In this document: one piece after another, positions 5,533 through 6,513 of the stretch
How positions within the stretch are numbered: position 1 is the first letter of the stretch
How the letters are laid out: each line of letters starts with the position of its first letter
NCBI GenBank assembly: GCA_005772945.1
Contig: SXIE01000463.1
Location: forward strand, 1-6,513
Direction: 5' to 3'
Source of the DNA: Pseudomonadota bacterium
GTDB taxonomy: Bacteria; Myxococcota; UBA9042; PHBI01
Length of the DNA stretch: 6,513 nucleotides
Made by a program: the position numbers and the translations under genes
The notes under the pieces: generated by a model
What the model saw: only the letters and a program-made list of their open reading frames with translations
Database searches by the model: none
Told to the model about the DNA's origin: nothing

Positions 5533-6513
5533 TCAATTCGGCGGTTGAGGCTGTGCCTGCTGCGGCGGCGGGGCCGGGAGCGTGATGACCTTGGTGGCAC
5601 CCGGGCCGCCCGCGTTGGGCATGAACCCGCCCTGGGTGGGCGCTGGGGCCTTCATGCCCGGCAAGAGGCCGCCCGCCTGGACGTAGGCTTCCTCGGCGCG
5701 TTTCTTTTCTTCGGTGAACACATCCTCGATCTTCACATCGCCCGAGGCCATGGCCTTGAAGAGCAGGTCCTCGTACCAGCCGCGGTACACGGCGCGCTTG
5801 CGCGTAACCGCAAGCTTGCCCTTGAGAGCGGCGCGCTCGGCGGGCTCGAGCGCCTTGGCGGGCGTCTTCTCCACGAGGCGCGCAATGACCAGGCCCTCAC
5901 GCGACGCAACCGAGTAGACCTCGGGGAGCAGCGGGTTTTCGGTCGTCGCGGCAAAGGCTGCGCGCACGAGTCCGGGCGCCTTGTCGCCGACGCGTGGGAT
6001 GTACGGCGAGCTGCCCCGCTGAAGGCGCGGCAGCGGCGGCGTCTCGCCCGCCGCGAGGCCCATGCCGTCCTCGGCGCCATACTTGGCGTTGAGCGCCTTG
6101 GCGATGTCGGCGAGGGGCTTCTTCGGGTCGGCCTTCGCGGCCGCGAAGAGCTCGTCGGCGAGGGTCTTCTTGAAGGCTTCCACCCGCTCTTCCTGAATGA
6201 TGCGCTTGGCGAGCTTGTGCTTGACTTCGTCGTAAGCCGTGACCGTCTCGGGGGTCGCGCTCTCGACGAGAAAGATCCAGAACGCGTCGTCGCTCTCGAG
6301 GACCTCGGTCGGCACGAGCGGCTTGGCCGCGTCGAGAGCGGTCTTGATCGCGTCGCCGTACGGCCGGCGCCCCAACTCCGGAAGTGGGATGCCATCGCCG
6401 AGGAGACCGCCGGCCTCCTTTGAGTCCTCGTCGTCGCTCGAGGCCTTCGCGAACTCGGCGAAGACGGCCGCTGCGTCGGTGGCCTCGAGCGCGGGGGCCG
6501 GCGCGGGCGCGTC
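5533..6513 (-). CDS. PpiD/SurA-like periplasmic peptidyl-prolyl isomerase, C-terminal part, runs off right edge
   Basis: 326 residues are visible before the stop at 5535-5533; the frame stays open to the window edge, so the N-terminus lies beyond. Apparent starts inside, such as the TTG at 6375, are internal codons. Counting from the edge, residues about 17-85 resemble the C-terminal part of a parvulin (rotamase) domain: FAEFAKASSDDEDSKEAGGL, then a helix, then DDAFWIFLVES. This is followed by TPETVTAYDEVKHKLAKRII (87-106) and a long helix, the usual PpiD/SurA continuation. A second stretch (about 178-245, APGLVRAAFAATTENPLLPE, then VIARLVEKTPAK) looks like the second, degenerate part of PpiD-like proteins. 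The tail is Pro/Gln/Gly-rich (about 284-326) and ends in TLPAPPPQQAQPQPPN. Such proteins are usually anchored in the inner membrane and assist folding of exported proteins. The FGYHIIK-type end of active parvulins reads DAFWIFLVE here, so isomerase activity is doubtful. It is convergent with the lipoprotein gene. Confidence 0.8.
   Translation of the reverse strand, partial: DAPAPAPALEATDAAAVFAEFAKASSDDEDSKEAGGLLGDGIPLPELGRRPYGDAIKTALDAAKPLVPTEVLESDDAFWIFLVESATPETVTAYDEVKHKLAKRIIQEERVEAFKKTLADELFAAAKADPKKPLADIAKALNAKYGAEDGMGLAAGETPPLPRLQRGSSPYIPRVGDKAPGLVRAAFAATTENPLLPEVYSVASREGLVIARLVEKTPAKALEPAERAALKGKLAVTRKRAVYRGWYEDLLFKAMASGDVKIEDVFTEEKKRAEEAYVQAGGLLPGMKAPAPTQGGFMPNAGGPGATKVITLPAPPPQQAQPQPPN

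Noticed and set aside
5533..6375. Start of the PpiD-like protein at TTG 6375
   Set aside because: The same frame is open to the window edge and residues before 6375 continue the parvulin-like domain, so the codon is internal.
5509..6423. 304-codon plus-strand frame opposite the PpiD-like gene
   Set aside because: No domain is recognisable, with Gly/Arg/Leu-rich shadow composition. The minus-strand frame has family features and stays open to the edge.

Overview
The window is GC-rich (roughly two thirds or more G+C by eye) and nearly filled with bacterial genes. It looks like a chromosomal housekeeping segment of a Gram-negative, meso-DAP peptidoglycan bacterium. The genes are a murein-recycling ligase (Mpl), a TPR lipoprotein, a PpiD/SurA-like chaperone and a HisRS with an unusual motif 2. 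Very high GC, non-ATG starts and a TTGACA/TAGCCT-type promoter make Myxococcota (Polyangia-like) my best guess; this is inference, not a database match.

Layout. Positions 1-290 (minus) hold the N-terminal 97 codons of mpl, which runs off the left edge. A 114-bp divergent region follows (291-404), carrying a G-quadruplex-type tract, two copies of GGCGCGCC and a good sigma70-like promoter. It serves a plus-strand gene (405-1571) for an unrecognised single-pass membrane protein with a coiled-coil. Six bases further on, and convergent with it, is a minus-strand PLP enzyme of the D-cysteine desulfhydrase/ACC deaminase family (1578-2660). A second divergent region (2661-2851), rich in short perfect palindromes, leads to hisS (2852-4174, plus). 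A 125-bp gap containing a 7-bp hairpin precedes a TPR lipoprotein gene (4300-5457, plus). The right end is a minus-strand gene (5533 to beyond 6513) encoding the C-terminal part of a PpiD-like periplasmic folding factor.

The genes do not form one pathway. Mpl, the membrane protein, the lipoprotein and the PpiD-like protein share an envelope theme. HisS and the desulfhydrase are cytoplasmic and appear to be unlinked housekeeping or metabolic neighbours. No tRNA, rRNA, CRISPR array, transposase or phage gene is visible.

I see no obvious new multi-gene system. The best leads are small: a nested hairpin lying exactly in an apparent in-frame insertion of the desulfhydrase gene, the repeat/G-tract architecture of the 291-404 promoter region, and an orphan membrane protein. 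Reading frames on the opposite strands of these genes are long only because the DNA is GC-rich, and were left out.
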